From JACVRN01 sp036389255 (GTDB lineage: Bacteria > Acidobacteriota > Blastocatellia > Pyrinomonadales > Pyrinomonadaceae): a DNA stretch of 64,000 bases. Shown here one piece after another: positions 42,843 through 52,009 of the stretch (its first letter is position 1; each line of letters starts with the position of its first letter). The stretch spans positions 124,001-188,000 of the forward strand of contig DASVQI010000024.1 in NCBI GenBank assembly GCA_036389255.1, in the 5' to 3' direction. The notes beneath the pieces are model-generated. The model did not search any database. It saw only the letters and a list, made by a program, of their open reading frames with translations, and was not told the origin of the DNA. A program made the translations under genes and the position numbers.

Positions 42843-43757
42843 TTACTTAGGCTGGATGCGTAGGCTGAAGCCGCAAATGTCTATCTTTTCATCAGGGGCG
42901 ACCTGTGTGGCCGTGTCGCGCGGAAGCTCATGCCCGTTGACAATCGTTGAGTTGCGCCCCTTTGGTGTAATCCAGTAGCCGCCCTGTTCGTCCATGCTCA
43001 GGACTGCGTGTATGCGGCTGACTTCCGGGTCGCCTTTGAGCGGCAGGTCAACCGTCACAGAGCGCGAGCCGCGACCGATTGTTATCTCCTGCTTGGTAAT
43101 GGGCACGACCGATTGACGCACGCCCTTGTACCAGACCTCTACGTTGAAAAGCTCTGTGACTCGCGGGCGCACGACGGTCGCCTCGCTTTCGGCGGCTTCG
43201 GGCACGGGAGTCGCCGTGCCAGTGCCGCCAACGCCTGCGCCGCCACTTCCATCAAGAGCCTGTGCTACCATCTCGGGCGTGAGCCCGCCGGGAAGAGAAG
43301 TCTTCATCAGCTCAGGCGGGCGCGCCGTGACCATTGTGTGGCCGGATTCGGTTTCGTCCCAGACGGGTTGAACGCGAAACTCTCCCTTGTTGAGCGTGCC
43401 GTCCACGCGCAGTTCCACGGCGAAGGATTTCGTGGCAAGCTGAGTCTGGCCCGCCAGCTCGCGCGCACGCTCGGACAAGACAGTGTAAAGACCATGCTCA
43501 AGGCCGCGACGCTTCTCGCCCTGCCAGTCTTTATCGTCTTCGTTACTGAGATAGACAATGTACTCGCGCGGGATGTAGGTTGGCCCGCCCGGCGGCGTGA
43601 ACATCTCGCGCTGCATCACGGCTTCGACTTCTCGCGCGACCTTAACCAAGAACTCTTCCCAGACGCGGCGCGGGCGCGATTGCTCGTCCGCAGCCTCAAG
43701 CGGGTCATTCGCGCCTTCACCATCAATCCATTTACGAATGGATTCAAGAAGTCCCAC
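42843..43757 (-). CDS. FhaA-like protein (DUF3662 N-domain plus FHA)
   Basis: The 304-residue protein has an N-terminal FhaA domain (about 20-130; VWEEFLVKVAREVEAVMQRE, PREYIVYLS), a Gly/Ala/Thr linker and a C-terminal FHA domain (about 205-300) with phosphothreonine-binding GRGSRS, SRIHA and N-S-T-I-V-NG. FHA domains bind pThr on kinase substrates. It lies 37 bp downstream of the Ser/Thr kinase gene and is likely its reader. It starts at GTG with GAGGAG upstream. Confidence 0.87.
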   Translation of the reverse strand: MGLLESIRKWIDGEGANDPLEAADEQSRPRRVWEEFLVKVAREVEAVMQREMFTPPGGPTYIPREYIVYLSNEDDKDWQGEKRRGLEHGLYTVLSERARELAGQTQLATKSFAVELRVDGTLNKGEFRVQPVWDETESGHTMVTARPPELMKTSLPGGLTPEMVAQALDGSGGAGVGGTGTATPVPEAAESEATVVRPRVTELFNVEVWYKGVRQSVVPITKQEITIGRGSRSVTVDLPLKGDPEVSRIHAVLSMDEQGGYWITPKGRNSTIVNGHELPRDTATQVAPDEKIDICGFSLRIQPK

Positions 43758-43794
43758 AGCAGTTTTTCTCCTCTATCCGTGGAATCATATCGCA

Positions 43795-45357
43795 CTACGA
43801 AGCTAAGTCTATAACTTTTTTACCCATCCACCCACGCGTCACGGTATTTGTAGCTCCTGTCGTGAAAGAGGCTTCAACCTCGTACCACTTATCGTCGTCG
43901 CTCACGCGAAGCACGCGCACGCGTGCGCCCCTCTCGACAATCGTGATGATGGTGTCGTTGCTAATCGCCGGCGCGTTGCGAATGTAGGCGCGCGTGTTGA
44001 CTACGCCCTCGCGCCCGGCCGCGTCCCTCTGCGTTGTAGCAGGCGCGGTTCCGGCTCTCCAGAGCGGCCAGCGACCACGAAAATAATTATGCGTCGCAAG
44101 GAGCATTCCGGCAAATGCCAGAACCAGCAGGGCGGCTACGAGCAGTCTGGCCCAGCGACCCGAAAGACGCGTGGCGGGCGGTGCCGGGCGCGGCTTGACG
44201 ACGGGCGCGTCCGGGAAAGCTTCTATAATCTCGTGAGCTTTCTGGCGCGGGGCAACCGCCGCAGTCTGATTCTTGTCTTCCGCCACGCGCACGACTATGC
44301 GCGGGCGCTCCTTAACGTCTATGCCGGATTCCTTCAACTCCTGCGAAGAGTTGAAGCGTGGGCGCGGCGGCGCAGCTTTATTAGGAACCTCGGAATTCTC
44401 AAGCAGGCTCGCGCTCGTGCGACGATTGGTATCAGTGCCGTTTTCTCTGGGCCGCAACGGCTGCGTGGGCGGAAGCCCCGAGTCCGATAGCTCGTCCCAG
44501 AATTCCTGAACCGTTTGATAACGCGCTTCGGGGCGCATCTCGGTGGCCCGGCGCAGCACTCTCAAGAGCGCAGGAGCCCACGGTTGCTTTGCTATCTCTT
44601 CGGGCAGGTCTGTTATCTGCCTGTGAGAGAAGCGGCGCGGCGCTGAGCCGGTCAGGAGCGTGTAGACGGTCTTGGCCAGCGAAAAGATGTCTGCGGCGGG
44701 CGTCAACTGCGGGTAGGCGTTAGGAAGAAGCCCCAGGTCGAGCGCGCCTGTTTGAACCACAGGGTTATGCTCGGGCGCGGCGTAGACGTTTGTGCCTACG
44801 CGTGTGATAGCGCCTTCGGTCGCTTCGAGTTTGGCCACGCCGAAGTCGGCAATCTTAACAATCTGGCGGTCTGCCGAGAGAAGAAGATTCTGCGGCTTGA
44901 TGTCACGATGAATTACCCCGCAACGGTGCGCGTGCGCGAGCCCCGCGCAGACCTGCTCAAGATAAAAGAGCGTCTCTTTCAACTTCAAAGGCTCGATGCG
45001 GCAGAGCGTGGCGAGGTCGCCGCCCGACATGTACTCGATTACGAGGTAATGAAAGGTGGTGCCGGAGAGGTCTATGGCCGTGCCGTGCCCTAGGCGGCTG
45101 ATGATATTCGGATGGCGAACGCGGTCTAAGGCGACCGCCTCGTTCTGGAAATTTTCAATCAGCGTGCGCTCAAGGTCTAAGTCGGGCGTGCCTTGCAAGA
45201 AGACGTTGAGGGCCTTGATGACGACCATAGGCGGCATTCCGTCCGTGGCCGCCCGGTCGCGCGCCATGTAAATCTCGGCGTAGCTGCCGCGTCCCAGACA
45301 ATCCTGAACATCGTAGCGCCCATCCAGCCTGCAATTTTGAAGCTTCAGCTCAGTCAT
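43795..45357 (-). CDS. Membrane Ser/Thr protein kinase (PknB-type) with SH3-like sensor
   Basis: The 520-residue Hanks-type kinase has a G-loop LGRGSYAEIY, Lys in VVIKALN, HRDIKPQN catalytic loop, DFG in ADFGVAKL and an APE-like YAAPEHN, so it should be active. A Pro/Arg-rich juxtamembrane linker leads to one transmembrane helix (about 400-425) and a bacterial SH3-like extracellular domain (about 450-520; NTRAYIRNAP...RVRVLR...W-Y-E-V). PASTA repeats are absent. TTG 45363 is an alternative start. It is separated from the phosphatase gene by a terminator. Confidence 0.9.
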   Translation of the reverse strand: MTELKLQNCRLDGRYDVQDCLGRGSYAEIYMARDRAATDGMPPMVVIKALNVFLQGTPDLDLERTLIENFQNEAVALDRVRHPNIISRLGHGTAIDLSGTTFHYLVIEYMSGGDLATLCRIEPLKLKETLFYLEQVCAGLAHAHRCGVIHRDIKPQNLLLSADRQIVKIADFGVAKLEATEGAITRVGTNVYAAPEHNPVVQTGALDLGLLPNAYPQLTPAADIFSLAKTVYTLLTGSAPRRFSHRQITDLPEEIAKQPWAPALLRVLRRATEMRPEARYQTVQEFWDELSDSGLPPTQPLRPRENGTDTNRRTSASLLENSEVPNKAAPPRPRFNSSQELKESGIDVKERPRIVVRVAEDKNQTAAVAPRQKAHEIIEAFPDAPVVKPRPAPPATRLSGRWARLLVAALLVLAFAGMLLATHNYFRGRWPLWRAGTAPATTQRDAAGREGVVNTRAYIRNAPAISNDTIITIVERGARVRVLRVSDDDKWYEVEASFTTGATNTVTRGWMGKKVIDLAS

Positions 45358-45363
45358 TCCCAA

Positions 45364-45607
45364 TCCGCTTACATTAGAACCATTCGCAGGCTAAGGGGAT
45401 GCCTACCGGCGGGGGACAGGAGCTAGGGGAGAGTTAAAAGAAAATCCACTCGTCTCTCTTTTATCATCCTTCGCCCTCTATTTGAAAAGGGCTCGCGCGC
45501 CGCAAGGCTGACCGCAGCCCTTTTTCAGTCCCTGCTTCTTCCCCCCATGCTCTCAACTTTGATGCGGCAATGCGTAGCCGTGTTCAGGAAGCCTTATTCA
45601 TTCCGGC
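45364..45607. other. Spacer between phosphatase and kinase genes
   Basis: 244 bp without a gene. It holds the terminator at 45485-45524 and presumably the promoter of the kinase gene; no clear -35/-10 pair was found on the minus strand. Confidence 0.4.
45485..45524 (-). terminator. Terminator after the PP2C gene
   Basis: AAAAGGGCT (45485-45493) and AGCCCTTTT (45516-45524) pair over 9 bp around a GC-rich loop; read on the minus strand the stem ends in TTTT. It would end the FHA-PBP-SEDS-PP2C transcript before the kinase gene. Confidence 0.7.
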
Positions 45608-47179
45608 TTATCTTCCCCTCGCTGTGCCGGGAGAAGTCGGCAGCCCATCCTTCTTTACGCTAATCGTCTCAAGTCCGTTCAATGCATTCCTGACCTCTAT
45701 GAAATCCTGAACCTTCTGAGCAGCCGCGAGCTTGCCGAAGAGCGTTTCGGCCCTGAGCGGCGAGACATCCGTGGAGCCTTTCTGGTCTAGCTTGGCCAGA
45801 GCATTGTTGAACGCCTTGAGCGACTGATTATAGTCGCGGCTGAGGAAGAGCGCGCGGCCGTATAGATAGAGAAACTCCGGGTCGTCCATGTCCAGTGGCT
45901 GTTTATTCTCAAGGTTGGCACGGGGCTTCGCTTCCTTGTCAATCCAATCCTGCGGGTCTTTGTCCACGCGCGCGCGCCCCTTCTCGAAGCTGGACGGCTC
46001 AGGCGCGGGCGGCGGCGCAGGCTCGTTGACGGAAGCCGTGGCCGATTGCGCCGCGTCCGTTCTCTGTCTCTGGTAAAACATGCCGCCGTAGAAGGCAGCC
46101 GCGCCGACTATGCCAAGCAGAAGCAGAAACGCTATGGCGCGCAGCAGGGACTTGAAGGCGCTGCGCGGTCGCGGGCTGCTTTCAACCGCGCGAGGAATAA
46201 CCGTCGGTGCAGCAGGTAAAGCAGCCGGAGCTTCAGGCTTTGCAGCAGTCGCCGCCGCCGCAGTCTTTGAAGGCATGTCCACGGTGTCGTGAAGCGAATT
46301 GTCCAACTGCGCCGCGTTCAATCCCGGCTGTCCCTGCGCGGCGCTGCCGCCCAGCGTGGCCTGTAAAGCCACAGGGCGCTCTGTCACGAGCGTTCGCTCT
46401 TCATCCATGGAAGCAAACACAGTCGAATCGCCTACGCGAACTATCACAGCCGTCAGGTTGTCCTCGGCCCCCCGCTCGTAGCAGCGCCGCTTCATCTCCT
46501 CGCAGATGGAGGTCAAATCCATGCCTTCCGTCAGAAGCTCGCGCAGCTCCGTGTCCGGTATGTGGCGGGTGATGCCGTCCGAGCAGAGAAGAAAGCAGGT
46601 GCCGTCATCTATCTCCATCGTTTTGAGGTCAACCTCTACGGTGTCTTCCGCGCCGAGCGCACGGCTGATGACGTTCCGGCTCGGATGATTAGAAGCCTGT
46701 TCGGGCGTCATGCGGCCCGCGCGCACCTCTTCTTCCACGACGGAATGGTCTGCCGTTTCGCGGTGCAGCTTACCGTCGGGCGTCAAGCGATAGAGGCGCG
46801 AGTCGCCTACGTGGCCGATGGTGGCGACGCGCCCGTCCAGATGAAGCGCCACGATTGTAGTCGCCATCATGGAGAGCTTGGGGTGCTCGCGCGACATGCT
46901 GTGTATGGACGAGTTGGCGCGCTGTATGGCAATTTCCAACAGGTCTTCAACGTCCGCGCCGGGCTCTATGTGGCGAAAGGCTTCGTCCAGAACTTCCATG
47001 GCCGTTTGCGAAGCCACCTCGCCTGCCTGCGCGCCGCCGACTCCGTCTGCGACCGCGAAGATGCGCCGCTCAGGGTCTGAGAGAAACGAGTCTTCGTTGA
47101 GCGGGCGCTTTTTACTCAAGCCACGGTCGCTGACGACCGCCGCACTTAATTTTATGCCGTTGTTTGACTGTTCTTTCAT
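45608..47179 (-). CDS. PP2C-type Ser/Thr phosphatase (PstP-like), membrane-anchored
   Basis: The 523-residue protein has an N-terminal PP2C domain (about 10-245) with RPLNEDSF, AVADGVGG, GDSRLYR, LLCSDGITRHI and RGAEDNLTAVIV, i.e. the metal-binding Asp set. A long Ala/Pro linker, one transmembrane helix (about 345-365) and a C-terminal helical extracytoplasmic region of some 150 residues with TPR-like spacing follow. The start overlaps the SEDS stop as ATGA. It is expected to dephosphorylate substrates of the neighbouring kinase, as PstP does in mycobacteria. Confidence 0.92.
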   Translation of the reverse strand: MKEQSNNGIKLSAAVVSDRGLSKKRPLNEDSFLSDPERRIFAVADGVGGAQAGEVASQTAMEVLDEAFRHIEPGADVEDLLEIAIQRANSSIHSMSREHPKLSMMATTIVALHLDGRVATIGHVGDSRLYRLTPDGKLHRETADHSVVEEEVRAGRMTPEQASNHPSRNVISRALGAEDTVEVDLKTMEIDDGTCFLLCSDGITRHIPDTELRELLTEGMDLTSICEEMKRRCYERGAEDNLTAVIVRVGDSTVFASMDEERTLVTERPVALQATLGGSAAQGQPGLNAAQLDNSLHDTVDMPSKTAAAATAAKPEAPAALPAAPTVIPRAVESSPRPRSAFKSLLRAIAFLLLLGIVGAAAFYGGMFYQRQRTDAAQSATASVNEPAPPPAPEPSSFEKGRARVDKDPQDWIDKEAKPRANLENKQPLDMDDPEFLYLYGRALFLSRDYNQSLKAFNNALAKLDQKGSTDVSPLRAETLFGKLAAAQKVQDFIEVRNALNGLETISVKKDGLPTSPGTARGR

Positions 47180-48891
47180 TGAACTGCCTCTGGAATTGAG
47201 GGGTCTCTTTTGGCCTGCTGGCGCACCGTCGTAGCGGCGACGATGGTGTCGCGCGCGTTTAAGTGCGAGAAGGCCATAAGCATTCCGAGCATGGCAAAGC
47301 TTGTCATCAAACTGAATCCGCCGTGGCTGACAAAGGGCAGCGTGATTCCCGTCATCGGAAGGGCGCGCGTGATGCCGCCTATGTTGACGAGCGCCTGAAA
47401 GCCTATGAAGGCCGTCAGCCCGGCTGAAGAGAGCTTGGTAAACATATCACGCGAGTCAATCGAGGTGCGCACGCCCGCGCAGACGAAAACTATGATTGCC
47501 AGAATTACTATAGCTCCGCCCGCGAGCCCAAGCTCCTCACTGATTGCCGCGTAAATGTAGTCCGAGTCGGCAATCGGAATCAATTCAGCAAACCCCAGCC
47601 CGATGCCGCGCCCCGTCGTCCCGCCCGAAGCTACTCCGAAGATGGCCTGCGCTGGCTGGAACGCGAGGTCATCGAACCACACGTCGCGGTTAAACTTCTG
47701 CGCGTCGAAGCTCTTCTCCATTATCTCTCGCTGGCCGGACTTGTCCCACTTCTCGCGCTCCTTGGCGAGCGCCCTCTCGTACTTATCCTTCCACCAAGGG
47801 GTGTCGGGCGTGGGCGGCGTGAAGCCGTCGAGCCACAGGTGAAAGCGCTGCTGTATGCGGTCTGGAAGCACAGCCTTGACGGGACGGGCGAGCGCCGGAA
47901 GCAGTGGGACTTTCTCCTGCACGTCGCGCGGCAGAGCGCCTACCACCAGTATGCCTACGACCAGAGCCATAGAGCCTACGAAGAGCAATAGCTGCGGCCA
48001 GCGCCTGACGGCCACCATGTAAAGAGTCGCGTAGGCTCCACTGAAGACGAGCATCTGCCCGAAATCTTTCAGGACGAAGAAGGGAAGGAACGGGAGAATC
48101 GCCATCACTACTAGCGGCACCACGTCCTGCGCGCGGGGCAAGCCCCAGTAGGTGCGCGCAAGGTCTTTGTAGCGCGCGGTCAGTATGCCCGCGAAGCCCA
48201 GAAGAAACGGAATCTTAGAAGGCTCCCACGGCGTCATGTTCTCGACCTTACCGGCTTGAGACGTGACGACGGCAGCCGCCAGTGGAATCAGCGTCACTAG
48301 GACTATGAGAAAGCTGTGGCGCTGAATCCAGAGCAGCACGCGGTCTTTCGTACAGAGCCAGAAGGAGATGGCGAAGAGCAGAAATGAGATGAGCGGAATC
48401 CATGTCGAGCCTGAGACGAGCGCGTCTCCCATGGTGTACTTGGCCTGCTTTGCCCTTGAGTCTTCGATGGGGACGGCTTGCGGCGGTGTGGCAGGCAGTC
48501 CCATCATCTGCTTCTTGTCCGCCGTGTAAGTCTCCTGTATGAAGCGCTCGCGCATCACGCCCGTCTTCTCTTCGCGCGCCGCCTCCTTCGTGCCGCGCGG
48601 GGCGTTATATTCAGGGTCGCTGTAGAGGCGATACTGAACCATAGTGCCTACCGCGAAGAGAAGTATGGCTGCGGTGAAGAGCGTCCAGTTGCCCACGAAG
48701 CGCATCACGCGTGTCAGCCAGAAGACAAGAATTGTAATCGGAACAAAGAGCAGCAGGTCGCGTACGCCGCTCACCCAAGAGGTCTGGTAGCCGCGTATAA
48801 GACCGGCGCGGTGAATGGCGTAATAGCCTACTATCTCGAAGGCTATGATGATGAAGAGCGCAACTAGATGCGATGAAGCCCTGTTTTTCAT
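47176..48891 (-). CDS. SEDS family peptidoglycan glycosyltransferase (RodA/FtsW-like)
   Basis: The 571-residue polytopic protein has about ten hydrophobic helices. The C-terminal SEDS signature is clear: AISEELGLAGG and ALPMTGITLPFVSHGG, where the usual SYGG is SHGG. A long extracytoplasmic loop (about 295-400) is Trp/Lys/Glu-rich. SEDS proteins polymerise glycan strands from lipid II together with a class B PBP, here encoded 37 bp upstream. RodA versus FtsW cannot be settled from sequence; cluster order favours RodA. Confidence 0.9.
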   Translation of the reverse strand: MKNRASSHLVALFIIIAFEIVGYYAIHRAGLIRGYQTSWVSGVRDLLLFVPITILVFWLTRVMRFVGNWTLFTAAILLFAVGTMVQYRLYSDPEYNAPRGTKEAAREEKTGVMRERFIQETYTADKKQMMGLPATPPQAVPIEDSRAKQAKYTMGDALVSGSTWIPLISFLLFAISFWLCTKDRVLLWIQRHSFLIVLVTLIPLAAAVVTSQAGKVENMTPWEPSKIPFLLGFAGILTARYKDLARTYWGLPRAQDVVPLVVMAILPFLPFFVLKDFGQMLVFSGAYATLYMVAVRRWPQLLLFVGSMALVVGILVVGALPRDVQEKVPLLPALARPVKAVLPDRIQQRFHLWLDGFTPPTPDTPWWKDKYERALAKEREKWDKSGQREIMEKSFDAQKFNRDVWFDDLAFQPAQAIFGVASGGTTGRGIGLGFAELIPIADSDYIYAAISEELGLAGGAIVILAIIVFVCAGVRTSIDSRDMFTKLSSAGLTAFIGFQALVNIGGITRALPMTGITLPFVSHGGFSLMTSFAMLGMLMAFSHLNARDTIVAATTVRQQAKRDPSIPEAVQ

Positions 48892-48928
48892 AAATTAAAA
48901 TCTAATTCGTAATCCCAACACTTTGTTC

Positions 48929-50833
48929 TTACTGCCGGCGGCGATTTTCGGCCTGCATGGTCTGTGTGCCGTTGGCGGGGCTGCCGCCAAGCAGGCCGAG
49001 CGCTTTCGCTTTCAGGACAAGCTGGGCGGCAATGGGCGCTGCGTACTTTCCGCCGTAGACGCCAGTCTCGCCTATGCGTCCTTCGACCACGACGGCCAAG
49101 ACCAGTTGCGGGTTCTCAATCGGAGCGACGCAGAGGAACCACGCGTCTATGCGCGGCTGGTCGGCTATGATGACCTCTTCGTACTGGCTTATGACGGCCC
49201 CCGTCTTAGGGTCTTTCCTCTGAACGATTCTGGTTCTGGGAGCGCCCGTCTTGGGGTCGTACTCGGGAATGTTCTTCTGCGCCGTTCCGGTTTTGCCGCC
49301 CGTGTTGATGCCTGCGGCCTTGGCCGGAGCCATAGCGCGAGAGCCGGTTCCGCCTTCGTTGACCGACTGCATAATCTTTCTCATCTCGGCGGCGAACTGC
49401 GGCGAGACTACCTGATTGTAGACTTCGGGCTGACGGTCTTCCTCAATCTTGGGCTTCATCAGCCTGCCTTCCATGTTGGCGATTGTCGCGGCAAAGAGCG
49501 CCATCTGAAAGGGCGTCTGCTGGCCCGCGTAGCCCTGGCCGAACCCTTCGAGCGCGGTGTCGTAACGACGCATCTTGGGGTCTGTAATAATCCAGCTTTG
49601 CGTCGGAGCGATTGCGCGCTTAATAGCATTGGTGCTCGCGTTCCAAAGCTCCGGCTCAGGGCGGCCGGAGCCTTCGCCCAGATTGTAGGTGCCGAGGCCC
49701 GTCAACTGCCCGGCCTTTCTCAGATTATCCGGCCCCAGAGTGACTGCGAGATTAGCGAAATACTGGTTGCTGGAGTGCTGGTAAGCCTGTAGCATTTCCA
49801 TCAAGCCGCATGTGCCGGGTTCGCATGAGCCGTTGTCGTCCGTGATGGGACGCGCTCCCGGCTCTGCCACGTAGCCGCCGCCCGTGCCGACGAAAGTGTG
49901 GCCCTGCTTGCCTGCGACGTAGGCCGCAATCATAACAAAGGTCTTGAAGGTGGAACCGGGTATGTAATAGGCGTTGAGCACCCGGCTCAGGAGCGGGTTC
50001 TCACGCTTGTCCGCGTTAAGACGCGCCCACGTGACTTCGTCTCGAACCTCTTTCAGGCTGAACGAAGGATTGCTGTAAAGAGCAAGCACCGCGCCCGTCT
50101 GAGGGTTGATAGCGACGATTGCGCCGTTGCGGCCCGATTTGGCCAACTCTTCGGCTACAGCCTTTTGAAAGTCGCGGTCTATGGTGAGCTTCACGTCCTG
50201 CACGGCAGCCTGCATGACCGGCTTGCCCTGCACTATCTCTATCGCTTCCGGCACGACAGAGCTTTGTATGCCGAAGAGAGCGCGCTCAAGCCCGGGGTCG
50301 CCGAGGTCTGAGCCGAACAGGTGCGCCATCTCTTTATCCATGGGATACATGCGCTCTATCTCATTTCCATTCTTCTTGTAGTAGGCGAGCGCCCTGTCCA
50401 GCTTTCCGGTGCGGTCGAGAATCCAGCCGCGCAGAGTGGATTCCGAGAGCCGCCGGTTGCGCATGTCCCTGTAGCGTGCTTCCTGAAAACGCTCGTTGTC
50501 AGCCGCAGCATACTTTGCCCAGTATACGTGCAGGCCGAAGACTGCGAGCGCCATCATTACAAAAAAGACTCTAAGCGCGCGCAGGCCACGGTTGGTGGCC
50601 GTGGAGCCGAGCTTTCGTCTTACCTCTTCGGGCAAATCCTGCGACGCTATGGCCGCCAGACCCGAGCGCCTGCGCCTGTTCCTGATAAGAGAAACCAGCA
50701 GAAGCAGAATCATGAGAGCGAGCCCGCCCATGTAGACCAGACTCAAAAGCGCAGGCTCTTTCTCCGGCACTGGAATGTTCTGCGCCGGGGCCGCGACCTG
50801 AGCCGCTTGCTGTAGTAGTAGAATTGCGTACAT
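48929..50833 (-). CDS. Class B penicillin-binding protein (PbpA-like transpeptidase)
   Basis: The 634-residue protein has two N-terminal hydrophobic segments (about 30-50 and 85-105), a dimerisation-type region and a C-terminal transpeptidase domain with SxxK (GSTFKT), SxN (HSSNQYF) and KTGT (GGKTGTAQ) motifs. It lacks the N-terminal PBP-dimer signature of PBP2/FtsI and resembles the shorter PbpA type found next to rodA in actinobacteria. The gene is 5 bp after the FHA gene. Confidence 0.92.
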   Translation of the reverse strand: MYAILLLQQAAQVAAPAQNIPVPEKEPALLSLVYMGGLALMILLLLVSLIRNRRRRSGLAAIASQDLPEEVRRKLGSTATNRGLRALRVFFVMMALAVFGLHVYWAKYAAADNERFQEARYRDMRNRRLSESTLRGWILDRTGKLDRALAYYKKNGNEIERMYPMDKEMAHLFGSDLGDPGLERALFGIQSSVVPEAIEIVQGKPVMQAAVQDVKLTIDRDFQKAVAEELAKSGRNGAIVAINPQTGAVLALYSNPSFSLKEVRDEVTWARLNADKRENPLLSRVLNAYYIPGSTFKTFVMIAAYVAGKQGHTFVGTGGGYVAEPGARPITDDNGSCEPGTCGLMEMLQAYQHSSNQYFANLAVTLGPDNLRKAGQLTGLGTYNLGEGSGRPEPELWNASTNAIKRAIAPTQSWIITDPKMRRYDTALEGFGQGYAGQQTPFQMALFAATIANMEGRLMKPKIEEDRQPEVYNQVVSPQFAAEMRKIMQSVNEGGTGSRAMAPAKAAGINTGGKTGTAQKNIPEYDPKTGAPRTRIVQRKDPKTGAVISQYEEVIIADQPRIDAWFLCVAPIENPQLVLAVVVEGRIGETGVYGGKYAAPIAAQLVLKAKALGLLGGSPANGTQTMQAENRRRQ

Positions 50834-50838
50834 AAAAT

Positions 50839-51690
50839 TTATGCTCTGCGAAAGCGAACCTCTATGTTGCCGAAGCCTACCACGTCGCCGTCCTCTATCT
50901 GACGAGACTCGCCGTAGGCTATGCGGCGACCGTTTATATATGTGCCGTTGGTCGAGCCGGTGTCCGCGACCATCAGCGTGCCTTCACGATTCATGACGAG
51001 CGCCGCGTGTATCTTCGAGACGCTATTGTCGTTCAAATGCAGGTCGTTGTCCGAGCCGCGACCCACGCTGACGCGCCGCCCGCCGGGCTTAAAAGACAGA
51101 ACCTTTTCCTTTGGCCCGTCCGGCATGGTGCTGCGCGCGATGATACTTACCTCGTGAAGCTTCGGCGCTGCTTTTGGAATATCTACCTGTCCAAGCTCCG
51201 CCGCGCGCCGCCGCTCTTCGTCAGCCTTTCGCAGCTCCTCTTCGAACTCACCGAAGGTAGGGTCAACGGCTATGCCCGTGATGAAGATGTCAACTTCCGT
51301 CTCAATTTCCACGGGCGCGAGCGTTCGATAGCGATGGTCGTTGATGTGGTCTATGGCTGCGGCCAGAACTTCGTGCTCAAGAGCTTCTATCACGTCCGGC
51401 GCTGCCTCCGAATGTGTGCCCCATTCTATCTTGAGCTTCAGGTGGTGAGGCGCAATCTGTCCTTTAGCGCCTTCGTCTCGCACACGCTCGTCAATCAGGA
51501 GCTTCATACGCTCAAGGAGCATGTTGGTCGTCAGGCCGCTCTTTGTCTCCACCTCCCGGCCAAGCCCACGGTCAACGGCCGCGCCCATGCCTTCCAGCAG
51601 ACGGCGCAGTAAACGCTCGGGCAAAGCTCCCTCAGCAGGCTTCTTTTTCTTCTCTTCGTTCTTTTCGTTCTTCGTCGAGGGTTTCGTCAT
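50839..51690 (-). CDS. FhaA-like protein (DUF3662 plus FHA)
   Basis: The 283-residue protein has a Lys/Glu-rich N-terminus, an FhaA/DUF3662 domain (about 20-130; LLRRLLEGMGAAVDRGLGRE, APHHLKLKIEWG) and a C-terminal FHA domain (about 190-283) with GRGSDNDL, VSKIHA and TGSTNGTYINGR; all pThr-binding residues are conserved. It heads the PBP-SEDS-PP2C operon. The second paralogue lies beyond the kinase gene, so the kinase and phosphatase set is bracketed by two readers. Confidence 0.9.
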   Translation of the reverse strand: MTKPSTKNEKNEEKKKKPAEGALPERLLRRLLEGMGAAVDRGLGREVETKSGLTTNMLLERMKLLIDERVRDEGAKGQIAPHHLKLKIEWGTHSEAAPDVIEALEHEVLAAAIDHINDHRYRTLAPVEIETEVDIFITGIAVDPTFGEFEEELRKADEERRRAAELGQVDIPKAAPKLHEVSIIARSTMPDGPKEKVLSFKPGGRRVSVGRGSDNDLHLNDNSVSKIHAALVMNREGTLMVADTGSTNGTYINGRRIAYGESRQIEDGDVVGFGNIEVRFRRA

Positions 51691-51950
51691 AGCTCAAAAT
51701 GTGACTGAACGGAAATCAATTTTCAATTCAAAAGCTAAGCTCGAAGACACAAAACGTGCCGGGGGAGAGAGAATCATGGAAAGAGAACAGCCAGCACTTT
51801 CCCCTTTATAAAACCGGAACCCGGCCCTTACCTTTTTACCCCAGACATTGCCTGAAGCGGAGGGGGAGCGTCGAAACTTAAATCTGTCATATTTGCTCTC
51901 GCGCCATTCTAGCCGAAACAGGCCGCGAAAAACAGTGCAGAAGTTAAGAG
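51691..51950. other. Promoter region of the cell-wall operon
   Basis: 260 bp without a supported gene. An 88-codon minus-strand frame here shows no family features. An AT-rich TTTTATAAAG stretch near 51808 could be a -10 for the minus-strand operon, but no clear -35 was found. Confidence 0.35.
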
Positions 51951-52009
51951 ATTGACTCATTTATTTACCGGTTCATTGAATCAATGAAGAAATGAACAGA
52001 TGAGTCAAT
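51951..52009. repeat. 8-nt-unit palindromic repeat I
   Basis: TTGACTCA-TTTATTTA-CCGGTTCA-TTGA mirrors ATCAATGA-AGAAATGA-ACAGATGA-GTCAA with essentially no loop: 8-nt units in a palindrome. The trmH-family stop codon (52005-52007) lies inside it. The flanking GCAGAAG is also found next to repeat J. Confidence 0.8.

Noticed and set aside
51694..51960. 88-codon minus-strand frame upstream of the FHA/PBP operon
   Set aside because: No domain features; it occupies the likely promoter region and runs into repeat I.
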